Source: Lepus europaeus (Eukaryota > Chordata > Mammalia > Lagomorpha > Leporidae). From it: 64,000 bases of DNA. Positions 1 to 11,689 of the stretch are shown here, piece after piece (within the stretch, counting starts at the first letter, position 1; every line of letters begins with the position of its first letter). The DNA lies in contig NC_084827.1 of assembly GCF_033115175.1 (NCBI RefSeq), positions 182,820,388 through 182,884,387 of the forward strand. Direction: 5' to 3'. The notes under the pieces are model-generated. The model was not told where the DNA came from and did no database searches. It saw only the letters and a program-made list of their open reading frames with translations. Made by a program: the position numbers and the translations under genes.

Positions 1-146
1 CCATGTGCTTACAAAGTGAGTTAATGGAAGACTAGGAGTGGATGTACAAGGGCTGAGAGTACATAGGAAAAATTCAATCATTTGTATAAAAATTCAGTAA
101 GAAAAGGTTTTAAAAAGATCAAAGTAAAATATTAGAAATTATATGA

Positions 147-289
147 CCTGGGAAAGCAGCAGAAGATAGCCCAAGTCCTTGGGCCCCTGCACCCACATGG
201 GAGACCCGGAGGAGGCTCCTGGCTCTTGGCTTCAGATCGGCACAGCTCCAGGTATTGCAGCATTTTGGGAGTGAACCAGTGGATGGAAG

Positions 290-333
<44 letters not shown>

Positions 334-388
334 TTCCCCCTCTCTGTCTATAACTCTGCCTTTCAAATAAATAAATCTTTAAAAAAAG
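147..388 (+). mobile_element. CSINE, 5'-truncated
   Basis: Begins at the internal CCTGGGAAAGCAG segment, keeps the CT repeat (about 291-330) and ends with AAATAAATAAATCTTT. The tRNA-like head is missing. Confidence 0.9.
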
Positions 389-639
389 AAATTATATGAT
401 CTATAAGTATAAACATATCAACAAGTATAACAAAGATAAATATAATAAATTAACTTACTCAGAGAAAATAGCTCTCAGAATGGTAAGAAAAAAAACCTTA
501 CATTTTAAAAATGTTTTTAACACATGAGATACATATAAAACAAAATGACACAGGAAGCTCATGAAAAAAACACTGGACAATGATACAACCAGAATTCTGT
601 TTATGGCAAAGGGAGACTATTTTTATTTAAATCATATTT
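389..639. other. No recognised feature
   Basis: AT-rich sequence between two CSINEs. No gene or repeat recognised. Confidence 0.4.
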
Positions 640-697
640 CTTTTTTTAAAAAAGATTTACTTATTGATTTGAAAGTCAGAGTTACACAGAGACAGTA

Positions 698-753
<56 letters not shown>

Positions 754-982
754 CTACTGGTTCACTAACCCAAATGGCTGCACTGGCAGAGGCTGGGCCA
801 GGCCAAAGCCTGGAGTCAGGAGCTTCTCCCAGGTCTCCCACATGGGTGCAGGGGCCCAATCACTTGGGCTGTCTTCCACTGCTTTCCCAGGAGCATTAGC
901 AGGGAGCTGGATTGGAAGTGGAGCAGCTGGGACACGAACCAGTGTCTATATGAGATGCTGGCTACACCACAGCACTGGCCCT
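640..982 (-). mobile_element. CSINE, full length
   Basis: Reverse orientation: AAAGATTTACTTATT tail, a GA repeat at about 704-748, and the tRNA-like head ending at CAGCACTGGCCCT. Confidence 0.92.
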
Positions 983-1399
983 GATAAATTATCTTTCTGA
1001 AATATGAAATATTGTAAAACACTTTTACAACTGAAACCACCAGACAGCAACTAGAGCAGCAAGGATTTAGGAACTAAGATGGGGATATGTGAAGCAAAGA
1101 CAGACGAGATTAAGCTGTGTGGGGCTTTTCCCTCGAGGTAAGTGCTAACTATGAACGCGGATACTGAGATGTGGACAGGTGATGGACACTGAATGGGGGG
1201 AGCTGACGGGTGGTGTCCCAGAAGTAGACCAGGTTTCACAAGGCTTCACTCTGTCTCCCAGATCCAAGCCTTCTCAGTTTCGGGGAGTTCTGTCTGGATG
1301 CTGACATGAGCAAAAATAAATCCTCATTAGCCAGAACCACAAACCATCTATCCTTTGAAAGTATAGTAACCTCTATGACATCACACTAACAAGTCATTC
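983..1399. other. No recognised feature
   Basis: Unique-looking non-coding sequence with only short frames on both strands. Confidence 0.4.
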
Positions 1400-2460
1400 A
1401 TAAAACCAATAAAAACAAAGAGGAAAAGTTGACATTAGAAACAGATCCACAGAAGATATCAGACATGGACTTTAAAAATACGTATGATTAGTTTGTCCAA
1501 ATAATTAGAAGTATGTTCAAGTAATTAAAATTATTGATCAAAATAAAGTAATTGCAGTCAAGAATTCAGTAGATGGCTTTAACAACAAATTCGATATAGC
1601 TGGAGAGAGAATTAGTAAACTGGAATGCTTATAGAAAGGAAATATCCATACCTAAGCACGAAGAAAGAATAAAAATGTTTAAAATGTAGTAGGAGTCATG
1701 GTTATATAGCTTAACAAAAGTGTATATGAAGTTTTTGAATGCAGGAGTGAAGGACAGAGCTTGAAGTAATATTTGAGGAGAAAATAGATGAGAGTTTTAC
1801 AAAATTGATAAAACCTTGAGTAGGATACATATTTAGATAAAACAATTATATCTAGACACATTATAGGTATATTAAAATGTAAACTTTAAAGGCAACCACA
1901 GAAAAATGTTACATTTTCATAAGAATCACAACTGCATTTTCAATAAAATTAATGAAAGCTGTCTCAAGAATTTATTAGAAAAGTAAATATAGCACACAGA
2001 AATTGGAAGGAAAGAAATAATGATAAGAGTGGGAATTAATGAAATAGGAAAAAACACCTAATATTGAGGGTCAACCAAGTTAACTCATGAAAATTCATAA
2101 AAGTGTTGAGCACATGGTGGCGTGGATCAGCAAGGGAGAAATGCACCAGTAATCAACATCACAAACGGAAAGGGGACACCACACTACAGGTATTAGCAAG
2201 GCAGTGACTTTATGCCAACTGAAAACTGAGATGCAAAATGTTACAACTTACCAGAGCCAACACAAAAGGGAGTTAGAAAGCTGAATGATGGGGCAGAGAG
2301 TAAAGACATTGAATCTGAAATTATAAAAATTACAGAAGGAAAAATTCTAGACCCAGAAAACACATCCAGCAGAATCACAAGTCCACATCATCTTGGGAAC
2401 AGAAGTAGGAGTGCTGCAAGCCCATCTCACACGGTCAGCACAGCTGTAGGAACCATGGAG
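1400..2460 (+). mobile_element. Possible old L1/half-L1 ORF1 relic
   Basis: AACAACAAATTCGATATAGC and GAGAGAATTAGTAAACTGG resemble the coiled-coil region of an L1 or HAL1 ORF1. The region is A-rich and full of stops. No other feature is seen here. Confidence 0.35.
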
Positions 2461-2550
2461 CAACTTGCAAACAAAAAAACCAACCAAACACATTTCAAAA
2501 GCCTTAAAACACTAGACTAACTTTAGATATGTGAATGTTTTTGCTTTTTA

Positions 2551-2684
2551 TAATTTTTTAAAAATTTATTTGGAAGGCAGAGTTACAGAGAGAGCAAGAG
2601 ACAGAGGTCTTCCATCCTCTGGTCTAGTCCCAAATGGACGCAATGGCTGAAGCTCGCCTGATCCGAAGCCAATCTCTGTAACAG
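2551..2684 (-). mobile_element. CSINE, partial
   Basis: Reverse-orientation tail and middle segment (GGCAGAGTTACAGAGAG, then CCCAAATGGACGCAATGG). The tRNA-like head is absent. Confidence 0.75.
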
Positions 2685-2912
2685 ACGCTTCCTCAGGAGA
2701 AGCTTAGAGCCTCTGCAAGGGAACACCTGGGCGTCTGTGTGCTCACAGAACGCTCTGGAATGAGAGTGTGATGGGTCATATGTTTCAATCTTATTAAGTT
2801 TGAAAACCAATGATGTTTAAAACCAGTTTGTTCAGTCACCTACAACAGAATTAAAGATATTTATTAGAGGAGATCAAACCCCTGACTTTTGAAGATTAAG
2901 AGCTTTGTTTCC

Positions 2913-3267
2913 GGGGCCTGCACTTTTTGGCGTAGCTGGTAAAGCTGCCGCTTGCAGTGCTGGCATCCCAAATTGGCACCGACTCAAGTCCTGGCTGCTC
3001 CACTTCTGATCCAGCTCTCTGCTGTGGCCTGGGAAAGCAGTGGAAGATGGCCCAAGTCCTTGGGCCCCTGCACCCATGTGGGAGACCTGGAAGAAGCTCC
3101 TGGCTCCTGGCTGCTGGCTTTGGATTGGCCCAGCTCCAGGCGTTGCAGCCATTTGGGGAGTGAACCAGTGGACAGAAGACCTCTCTCTCTCTCTCTCTCT
3201 CCACCTCTCATTCTCTCTCTGTGTAACTCTTACTTTCAAATAAATAAATAAATCTTAAAAAAAAAAG
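2913..3267 (+). mobile_element. CSINE, full length
   Basis: GGGGCCTGCACTTTTTGGCG head, CT repeat at 3,180-3,200, and tail AAATAAATAAATAAATCTTA. Confidence 0.93.
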
Positions 3268-5730
3268 CCCTGTTTCCAGATGTGCCTTGGATAAAGGGGA
3301 CTCACGGACCTGGAGAGCAGCCTAAACCATAGCGTCACCCATGCTGTGACATTGCAGAGTTGGGCTTGGGACATCACCCCACACCCGTGACAGCACAGAG
3401 CCATGGCGGGGGGGGGGGGGTCCTGCAACCCTTCAAGATAAGAAACATAGACCCAACCACTCATTTTAGGGACTTAGAAAAACAAAGTGTAACGAGCTGA
3501 GTGATAACGAACGCTGCGAACTCTGGTGTTCACAGGCTGCATTGCACTCACCTTTCCACAGCAAGCTCAGCCCAAGGACGCCAAGCGGGACTCCATGGAC
3601 GCAGCTCCTAGGTAAAAACCACACCCCTCTGGGTGGCGTGACCCCTCTCACCCCACATCCCCTGACCCCAGACGCCAGCTGTCCTTCATCCCTGGACCCA
3701 CACCATGTGTGCTGCCCACCTGAGTTGTCCCTTGTGCTAAAAAACAAAACAAAACAAAAAAAACAACAAAAAAACACACACACACACACACACTGATTTT
3801 ACTTAACAATGGCCCCACAGGGTAGGAGCACCACTGGCCACTCAGACACACTGGAGAAAAGACAGAAAGGGAAAAGTAGGAGCTTGGACTTGGTAAAGAA
3901 ATAAAAAAAAATCATTGCAGAGGTTACGAACGCCAACAAGAATAGATCTTGGGTCCGTGACATGGGGAAGGAGACAGCAACACGAGCACCCTTCCAGCGG
4001 CCGACATTCCAGCCAGGGCAGCATAGGCGCCAGTGCTGCTGTGCTCCAAGCGTCGACACATGGGCGCGGAGCCCCATGGGAAGGGGTATGGACACTGTAG
4101 GCCAGAATGCACGAGCTGCAGCCAAAGCAGCTCCAGAGGAAGCTTTGTAGCCCGTCCTCACCGTGAGGACCACTGACAGCCACACGCAGAAAATGACATG
4201 GCTAATGGTGAAGCTCGGAGCCTGGTTTCCACTAACACAAGGCAAAGGCTCCCCAGGGTCCCCGCTGAAACTCACTGTGGTGTGGACGACCCAACCAATG
4301 GAACAAAAAATGATAGAATAGTGGAGGGAAGAGAAGGTGTTTAATTCAGACATCAGAGTGCGACTGGGGCAAAACCAAGGCAGAAGCCTGAGGGGAGCTC
4401 AGTGGAGGCAGCAGCACGCACCGGGGCCCTGGGGGCCCACATCCCCCTGGCTGGGGTCACCTCAGCATTGCGTGTAGGACCAGTGTGAGAGGAAACAGAG
4501 CCACGACAGCTGCGACTTTGCTCAGTTTAACTGTGATAACCTGAACGTCCCCCAAAATCCAGAATTTACCTTTGCTTGGAAGAATTTAAGGCCTAGGGGT
4601 ACCGGGCCCGCATGGGCATGCGGCATGCTGGGCAGTGGCCACCCGGTCTGGGGCCATGGAGCCGCCGTCCCCCGCCGGCTTCCAGTTCTGCAGGAGGCGC
4701 AGCGGGGACTCAGCCGGGGCCTCTGAAGCTTTTCCTGTAGTGAGGATGAAAGGGGCCATTCTCTGTTTATTCCAAAAAAATGGGAAAATTAAACACAATT
4801 TGGGCTTCATCTTTCAAGAAAAACAGGGACCAGTACATTTCCTTGTGGAGGTAAAAAACAATATTCCTGTGTGTTAAATATGCAAAAAATGAACATGTGG
4901 AAAAACATCACCTGGGCACCACTTCCTTATAAAAACATGCTAAGGCTGAAGAAAATAAAATGTGACAAAATACTGAGGGAACTACAAAGCTACTCAGATT
5001 TCAAAACGTTTATTTTTCTTCTGGTGCCGTGAAATGCTACCACTGTGCAATGCAACAGTTCTTCAATTTAAAATTCCTCCACCCAGACGTTCAAGGTTGC
5101 TGGCTTTATTGAAAACAAAACGTCAATTTGCTGCCCCAGAAATTATGCTGCTGAAACAGAATCAAGGCCTCTGGTCTGTCAGGCCAACCACGGGCAGAGT
5201 TTCTCAGCCAAAGACCCAGTGGGGAAGTTGCAGGGCAGATTTTATGGAAAAATTGAAGCATTTGGAGCAATTTCCTATTGCAGTTGATGAGAACGTAAAT
5301 ATAAAAATATTACCCACTGGATCTATTTGTTTCGATTAGACTCTTGTCCAATATCAGAAATAAATCCATAAAGTATTGGCAGAAAATGTGGGTGAATTGA
5401 TTCTTGGAGTAGGGGAGAGATTTTAAAGTAGATTGGAAAATTCCTTATGGTTCCACAAGCCACGGAGAAATCTGACTATGTAAAAATTGTTAAAATGTCT
5501 CTACAGATAAAAATTGCAAACAAGCCAAGTTGCCTGGAAGGCAGTTGTGTGTCAAATGTGTCCCCCAGAAGGTATCCTGACATCCTGCCTGCTGGCTCAG
5601 TGAACGTGACCATCCTGAGAACAGGGACACTGCAGATGGAATCTACTCAGATGGATTCTGGATTGGTCCATTGCCTGTCACTTTAACAAAATACCCAAGA
5701 CTGGGCAATTTAATTTTAAAGTATCTGTTT
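3268..5730. other. Unassigned sequence with a small CpG-rich patch
   Basis: No known repeat is clear apart from a G run at 3,406-3,420 and the AC run at 3,774. At 4,585-4,740 the sequence is CpG-rich and opens an 80-codon frame at 4,635; a 101-codon frame lies at 5,034-5,339. Neither matches a protein I recognise. Confidence 0.4.
3774..3793. repeat. (AC)n microsatellite
   Basis: A run of CA dinucleotides following an A-rich stretch. Confidence 0.9.
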
Positions 5731-6036
5731 TAAAGATTATTTATTTATTTGAAAGGCACAGTTACAGAAAAAGGAGAGAGAGAGTCCATCCTCTGGATCA
5801 CTCCCCAAATGGCTGAAACTGCTGGGGCTAGGCCATGCTGAAGTCAAGAGCCTGGAAATCCTTCTGGGGCTCCCACGTGGGTGCAGGGGCCCAAGCACTT
5901 GGGCCATCACCTGCTGCCTTCCCAGGTGTCTTAGTGGGGAGCTGGGTCAGAGGAGCAGCTGGAGTTGAACCTTCACACGTAAGGGATGGCAGCAGTGCAG
6001 GAGTGGGTAAACCCACTGTGCCATAACACAGCCCCT
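5731..6036 (-). mobile_element. CSINE, full length, diverged
   Basis: Reverse tail TAAAGATTATTTATTTATTT, a shortened GA tract, and the head ending CCATAACACAGCCCCT. Confidence 0.9.
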
Positions 6037-6394
6037 AAGGCTGGGCAGTTTGTAAAGAGAAGAGATCATTTAGCTCTAAGTTCTGGGGACTGGAGGTCCA
6101 AGACTGGGTGGCCCCCTCTGTTTAGCCCATGGAGATGGCATCATGGTAGGTGTGCATGTGGGGGAAGACAGGAAGCTGGGGGTGGAACACTATGCAAACA
6201 CACCACAGTAGGCTGTACTCTACGTTGTAAAATTTAAAAGACTAAAATCATGCATGGCATGATCTCAGTTATAATGGAATTACGTATACAGCAACAGAAA
6301 AAACCTGAAAAATCTCCAAATACTTGGAAATTAAAGAATATACTTATCAGAAACACGAAAAAGGAAAATTCAAGATATTTCAAAGGAAAGAAAA
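6037..6394. other. Unassigned, possibly old L1
   Basis: ATAATGGAATTACGTATACA and TCTCCAAATACTTGGAAATT resemble wording seen in old L1-like repeats. Not certain. Confidence 0.3.
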
Positions 6395-7403
6395 GGGGGA
6401 AGTTCCAAGATGGTGGAGTACGGAGGGAGCTTACTGCTCTAGCCCAGGAGAAGATAGTTTTTAAAAAAGTGGAGAGAGTACAGTCTCAGGGAAGAGTTAG
6501 GGGAAAAATGGCAGAGGAAACTCTACTGAAATTAGAGGGACACGGTGGACCTACATGGAGAGCATGGGCGCCCACGGCTCAGGACTCCAACAAGCGAGAG
6601 CCTAGGCACCAGTGTTGGAAAGTGAGGTGAGACCAGACCACAGCAGCCCAAGCCACTGGCAAAAAAGTGGCAGGAAGAGCCTAGAGGGAATGAGGCTTGA
6701 AGCTCCGTGGGGGAAAGTGTACCAGCCAAACTAGAGGAGAAAAAAAAAAGACAAAATGGATGCTTCTCTCTCTGACCACTTTACAAAGGTGTACTGTGAC
6801 AACCAATGGAGTGGGTTCCATTTGGGTGATTTGTAACAGCTGCGCCAGCTCGTGTCTGCAACTGGCAACCAGCCGAGCAGACACTCCTGACTCTGGTGGG
6901 GAGAAATAACAGGGGGCTAGGAGCATGTGACTGTGAGGCTTCTGAACTGGGACTGTGAAAAAAACTGAGGGTGTGTGGGAGGACTCACGGTGCGGTGGGA
7001 CTTTGAGCAGTCACTGTGGGAAGACTCCACAAGCTCAGGGGTTCCTAGCTACCTGGTGAGAGACATTGCTGGGGAATCTGAACTTCCCTGAGGACTGCAC
7101 AGATCCTTTGTGTGGTCCTTGGGACAGAGCAGACAAATATTATATCCACTGGGGCTAGCGCTCAGGCACTGGTCTCCATCAAGGAGAAGAGCTCAGCTGA
7201 GAATATACTTCCCTTCTGATTAAAAAAAGAGAGAGAGAGAATATTTACCACGCCAAACCTGGGTGTGTCATATTAGGCACGCCTTTAACCCTGGAGAACT
7301 GAGCTCTCTGGCCACACCCACTACAAACCTGTAGAGATTCATTGCAAATAGATAGTCCACTTATCTACAGAGTCATAGTACAACGATAAAAGATGCCACA
7401 GCA

Positions 7404-7458
<55 letters not shown>

Positions 7459-7743
7459 GACAATGAAGAGGAAGAAAAAAAAGAAGAAACCAACGGCTAT
7501 CTCCACAAATGCCAAACAACAAACACACCAATCCAAGAAACAAGAATAAGGAAGACAACATGATGCCTCCAAAGAACAAGACACTAAGTACCAGATTGCG
7601 AAGACAATGAGATAGAAGAAATGCAGGAAATGGAACTCAAAACATTAATCATAAGATTACAGAGAAGTAATCAAATGCAAACGCACGAACTACTGAAATC
7701 CATGCAGGACATGAAAGAAAATTTCCCCCATTAAAGTGAGATC

Positions 7744-7929
7744 TTGCAGAGGGATCAAAATGAAATGACAAATTCAATAGAACAAATAAAAAATGCAGTG
7801 GAGATTCTTAAAAATAGAATTGGTGAAGCAGAAGAGAGAATATTGGACTTAGAAGATAAAGCACAGGGAAGTATACAGTCAAACCAAAGACAAGAAGAGG
7901 AAATTAGAAAACTAAAAAAAACACTGTAG
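7744..7929 (+). pseudogene. L1 ORF1 fragment (coiled-coil region)
   Basis: An open stretch of 61 codons rich in Glu, Lys and Ile heptads, with the motif GEAEERILDLEDKAQ typical of the L1 ORF1 RNA-binding protein. It ends at a stop; the next part of ORF1 continues in broken form to about 8,060. A relic, not a functional gene. Confidence 0.8.
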
Positions 7930-8030
7930 GGAATCTACAAGATACTATTAAAAAAAAACATTCGGGTTCCAGGAGTTCCTGAAGGTATGGAGAGAGAGAG
8001 AAAGGATTAGAAGGCCTTTTTAGCAAAATA

Positions 8031-8609
8031 ATGGCAGAAAACTTCCCAGGTTTGGAAAAAGCAGGGTACTGCTTCAAAAACAGATGGATAGACCAGTGGA
8101 ACAGAAAAGAAACACCGGAAATCAATCCAGGCTTCTACAACCAGCTTATATTTGACCAAGGGGCTAAAACTAATCCCTGCAGCAGCATGGACAATCTCTT
8201 CAACAAATGGTGCTGGGAAAACTGGATTTCCACATGCAGAAATATGAAGCAAGACCCCTACCTTACACCTTACACAAAAGTCCACTCAACCTGGATTAAA
8301 GACCTAAATCTATTACCTGATACCATCAAATTTTTAGAGAACATTGGGGAAACCCTGCAAGACATTGGCACAGGCAAAGACTTCTTGGAAAAGACCCCAG
8401 AGGCACAGGCAGTCAAAGCCAAAATTAACAACTGGGATTACATCAAATTGAGAAGCTTCTGTACTGAAAAAGCAACAGTCAGCAAAATGAAGAGGCAACC
8501 GAGAGAATGGGAGAAGTTATTTGCACATTATGCAACTGATAAAGGATTAATAACCAGAATATATAAAGAGATCAAGAAACTCAACAACAAAACAAATAAA
8601 ATGCAGTGA
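8031..8609 (+). pseudogene. L1 ORF1-ORF2 deletion chimera
   Basis: A 192-codon open frame. Its first ten or so residues ([10 protein letters not shown]) are ORF1-derived, and from residue 16 onward it matches the C-terminal region of L1 ORF2 ([20 protein letters not shown], then [20 protein letters not shown]). The matching ORF2 segment is found on the minus strand at 14,958-15,911. The join is at about 8,060-8,076. It lacks the endonuclease and reverse transcriptase domains, and the downstream end of ORF2 is shifted to another frame (8,620-8,802). Confidence 0.8.
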
Positions 8610-10100
8610 GGATGAAGAAATGAGCAAAGGACTTAAACACATTTTTTCTAAGGAGGAAGTCCAAATGGCCAACAGACACATGAAAAAATGTTCAGGATCA
8701 CTAGCCTTCAGGGAAATGCAAATCAAAACCACAATGAGGTTTCACCTCACCTGGGTTAGAATGGCTTTCATACAGAAATCAGCAAACTACAAATGCTGGT
8801 GAGGATGTGGGAAAAAGTTACACTAATCCACTGTTGGTGAGAATGTAAACTGGTAAAGCCACTATGGAAGACAGTATGGAGATACCTCAGATATTTGCTT
8901 ATAGACCTGCCATATGACCCAGCCATCCCACTCCTGGGAATTTAGACAAGGGAAATGAAATCTGCAAATAAAAGATTTATCTGCAGCCCCATGTTTATTA
9001 CAGCTGAATTCACAATATCTAAACCATGGAATCAACCTAACTGACTGTCAACCAAAGACTAGATAAAGAAATTATGGGATATGTACACAATATAATGCTA
9101 CACAGTGGTTAAAAAATGAAATCCAGTCATTTGCAACAAAATGGATGTAACCGTAAAGCTGTATAGTTCTGCACACATTCCTGTGGCCTTACTTCTAAGG
9201 TACATTTTAAAAGCTTGTCATGGGACCTCAAATCCCATTAAGCTGGATGATAAAAATGACATCCTAAGTGTTAAAGTGATCATATTAAGTGTTAAAGTGA
9301 ACATATAGATATGATTAAGTGTTAAAGTGATCATATAAATAGAATCAGGTGTCTGGTAATAATAATAGGTAGAATTAAAAAGAGAGAATGTTCCAACATG
9401 GGAAGCAGTCCACACAGCAGACTCATAGAATGAAAATCACTTTAAGTAACACTCTGACCTCAGAATCAGCCCTTAAGGCTTCCTGGTCTGGCTGAAAAGC
9501 TCGTGAGAGCATCTCAGGCATGGAAATCCAAGACACTGTGGCAAAAAATGTCCTTCATTTAGGACCTCTGTGGGTGACACTCCAATGGAAAGAAGTGGCC
9601 ATCAAAGAAAGGGGCACTTTTCTCTGAAGGAAGGAGAAAACTTCCACTTTGCTTATAGCCTTGTCTAAATACTGACAGAGTTTGTGGATTCAAAATGCTT
9701 CCATAGCCTAGGCAACTCATGGCAAGAGCCTTGGGTGGTCACTGACGTCATATGTAAGAGTGTTCATTGTTAAATTAACAACAGGAGTCACTGTGCACTA
9801 ACTCCCAATTCAGCACCTCTGTCCTAAATGAGTTTTATTATAGAGTTAACTGTAAAACCAGTTCTCAAACAGTTTTTTTGTGTATGTGCAAATTATTGAA
9901 ATCTTTACTTAGTATAGAGTTGGTCTTCTGTGTATAAAGTTAATTGAAAATGAATCTTAATGGAAAATGGGACTAGGAATGGGAGAGGGAGGAGGAAGTG
10001 TGGTGGGAGTGCAGGTATGTTGGGAAGAATAACTATATTCCTAAAGTTGTACTTAGGAAATTTGTATTCCTTTAAAAATTAATTAACAAAAATAAATAAG

Positions 10101-10910
10101 ACAACTTTTAGTAGCATTCTGTGTATGTGTCTATCTCTCTGCCACCCTGCCTTTAAACTCAGTAAAAAAATAAAGTTCAAAACATTGAGGCATTTAAATT
10201 CAGAAATGGAAATATTTGCAAAAGAATAACCTAAGTGCAGTGAGTGTAGGTCTGTGCTCCATGGAACACAATACAAGTGAATTGGTGGCATTTGGCCACC
10301 AGCAAACCGACGAGCCTCTCTTCATGTCCCACGATGTCCACACCCAATTCAACTCTCCAAGGCTCTGCTGGCTCTGACCAACTTCCTTGTGGCTCCCTTG
10401 GCCTCTCTCTGACCTGGGCATCATTTCCTTGCGGCTGTCCTCTCTCCTGTGGAAGCTAGTAGTGCTCACAACACAGAGGCCATGTTTCCTCCCAGCTCTC
10501 AGCTGGGGAAGACCCAGGGTTACATCCTTATAGGATTTCACTCTTGTCTTTCCCCTTCAAAAGCCATGTGCCAGCCAGATTGTCATTCAGGTTGTATAAG
10601 ACATTTCCTGTAATTAAATGGAAACGCCATAGTTCTTTCACTCAGGTTTCCAGAAAAATAGGAGCTTCCACACAGAAATCATTCTTGCATTCACAGAAAA
10701 AGAAGTGTCTTGGAGGTAAGGAGAGTGCTTGGGAGCCCTAACATAACCAGCCATGGTAGGAACTAGATGAAAATGTGTGATTAGGAAATCACCAGCCAAC
10801 ATCTCACCCGGCTCTCATGAATACAGTAGAGATGTTCCTGTAATATGTAATTGCACATTAAGTGTCTTCAGCAGTGCCATCGGTGAGGGACACAGCTGGC
10901 CAGCTGCTGT
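10101..10910. other. No recognised feature
   Basis: Unique-looking sequence between an L1 and an LTR relic. Small frames only, with no family likeness. Confidence 0.4.
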
Positions 10911-11095
10911 GGTTTGAATGTTTGCATCCCCCTCCAGAGTTCATGCTGAAGCTTACGGCTGATGTTCCTCTTCCCCCTTCTGTCCCTAGTGGCTTGATGT
11001 TGAATTGCAGCCTCCAGAAGTGTGAAAAATAAATTTCTGTTGTTTATGAAATGCCCAGTCTAAGGTAATTTGTTATATGGACCGAATGAGACACC
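10911..11095 (+). mobile_element. MaLR-type LTR relic
   Basis: Starts TGTGGTTTGAATGTTTGCAT and ends with CCTCCAGAAGTGTG, AAATAAATTTCTGTTGTTTA, CCCAGTCTAAGG and a degraded ATGGACCGAATGAGACA. These are the usual ends of ERVL-MaLR LTRs. The centre is deleted. Confidence 0.75.
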
Positions 11096-11364
11096 AGTAC
11101 ATGTGGTAGTGTGTGTTTGCATGTTTTGCTGGGAGAGACTTTGAATATGCGATTGATAACTGGCAATTATGTCTGATAGTGTGTGAACTTACTTTCTGTG
11201 TTTTCTGCCTTACATTGTTGCTTGGGTATTACCGTGGGTCTGAGTGATGACAGGATGTTGTTTTTCTCATTAGCTGCTTTCCTCACTGGTGTCTTTGTAT
11301 CTTGAATATTCTGAAAAATTTTGCTGTGATGAATGTCAATTTTGGCTTTTTTAAAATATTTCTT

Positions 11365-11662
11365 GGGGCCGGTGCTGTGGCGCAGCAGGTTAATAAAGCC
11401 CTGTCCTGAAGCTCCGGCATCCCATATGGGTGCCGGTTCTAGTTCAGGATTCTTTTCTGATCCAGTTCTCTGCTATGGCCTGGGAAAACAGTCCTTGAGC
11501 CCTGCACCCACGTGGGAGACCTGGAAGAAGCTCCTGGCTCCTGTCTTCGGATTGGCGCAGCTCCGGCCATTGCAGCCATCTGGGGAGTGAACCAGTGGAT
11601 GGAAGATCTCTCTTTCTGTCTCTGCCTCTCTCTGTAACTCAAATAAATAAAATAAATCTTTA
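11365..11662 (+). mobile_element. CSINE with exact target-site duplication
   Basis: Head GGGGCCGGTGCTGTGGCGCA. Flanked by a perfect 12-bp direct repeat AAAATATTTCTT at 11,353-11,364 and 11,663-11,674, as expected from L1-driven insertion. Confidence 0.95.
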
Positions 11663-11689
11663 AAAATATTTCTTAAGATTTTTGTGTGT

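Larger units (their letters stand above)
6395..10100 (+). mobile_element. Rabbit-type L1 with large internal deletion
   Basis: Starts with the same 5' end (AGTTCCAAGATGG) seen in reverse complement at the far end of the L1 at 13,347-20,823. The order is 5' UTR (6,395 to about 7,600), part of ORF1 with its coiled coil (7,744-7,929) and following domain (to about 8,060), then an abrupt jump to the C-terminal part of ORF2 (from about 8,076), then a long 3' UTR to about 10,100. About 3.4 kb (end of ORF1, endonuclease and reverse transcriptase) is missing compared with the other L1. It cannot encode a working retrotransposon. Confidence 0.9.

Noticed and set aside
2874-3251. Frames of 60-120 codons with SLSLSL or REREREKE runs, here and at most SINEs
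   Set aside because: They are read-through of the CSINE and its CT/GA repeat.
3799-4353. 184-codon minus-strand frame with hydrophobic stretches
   Set aside because: No recognisable family, irregular composition, and several overlapping frames on the other strand. Chance is the simpler explanation.
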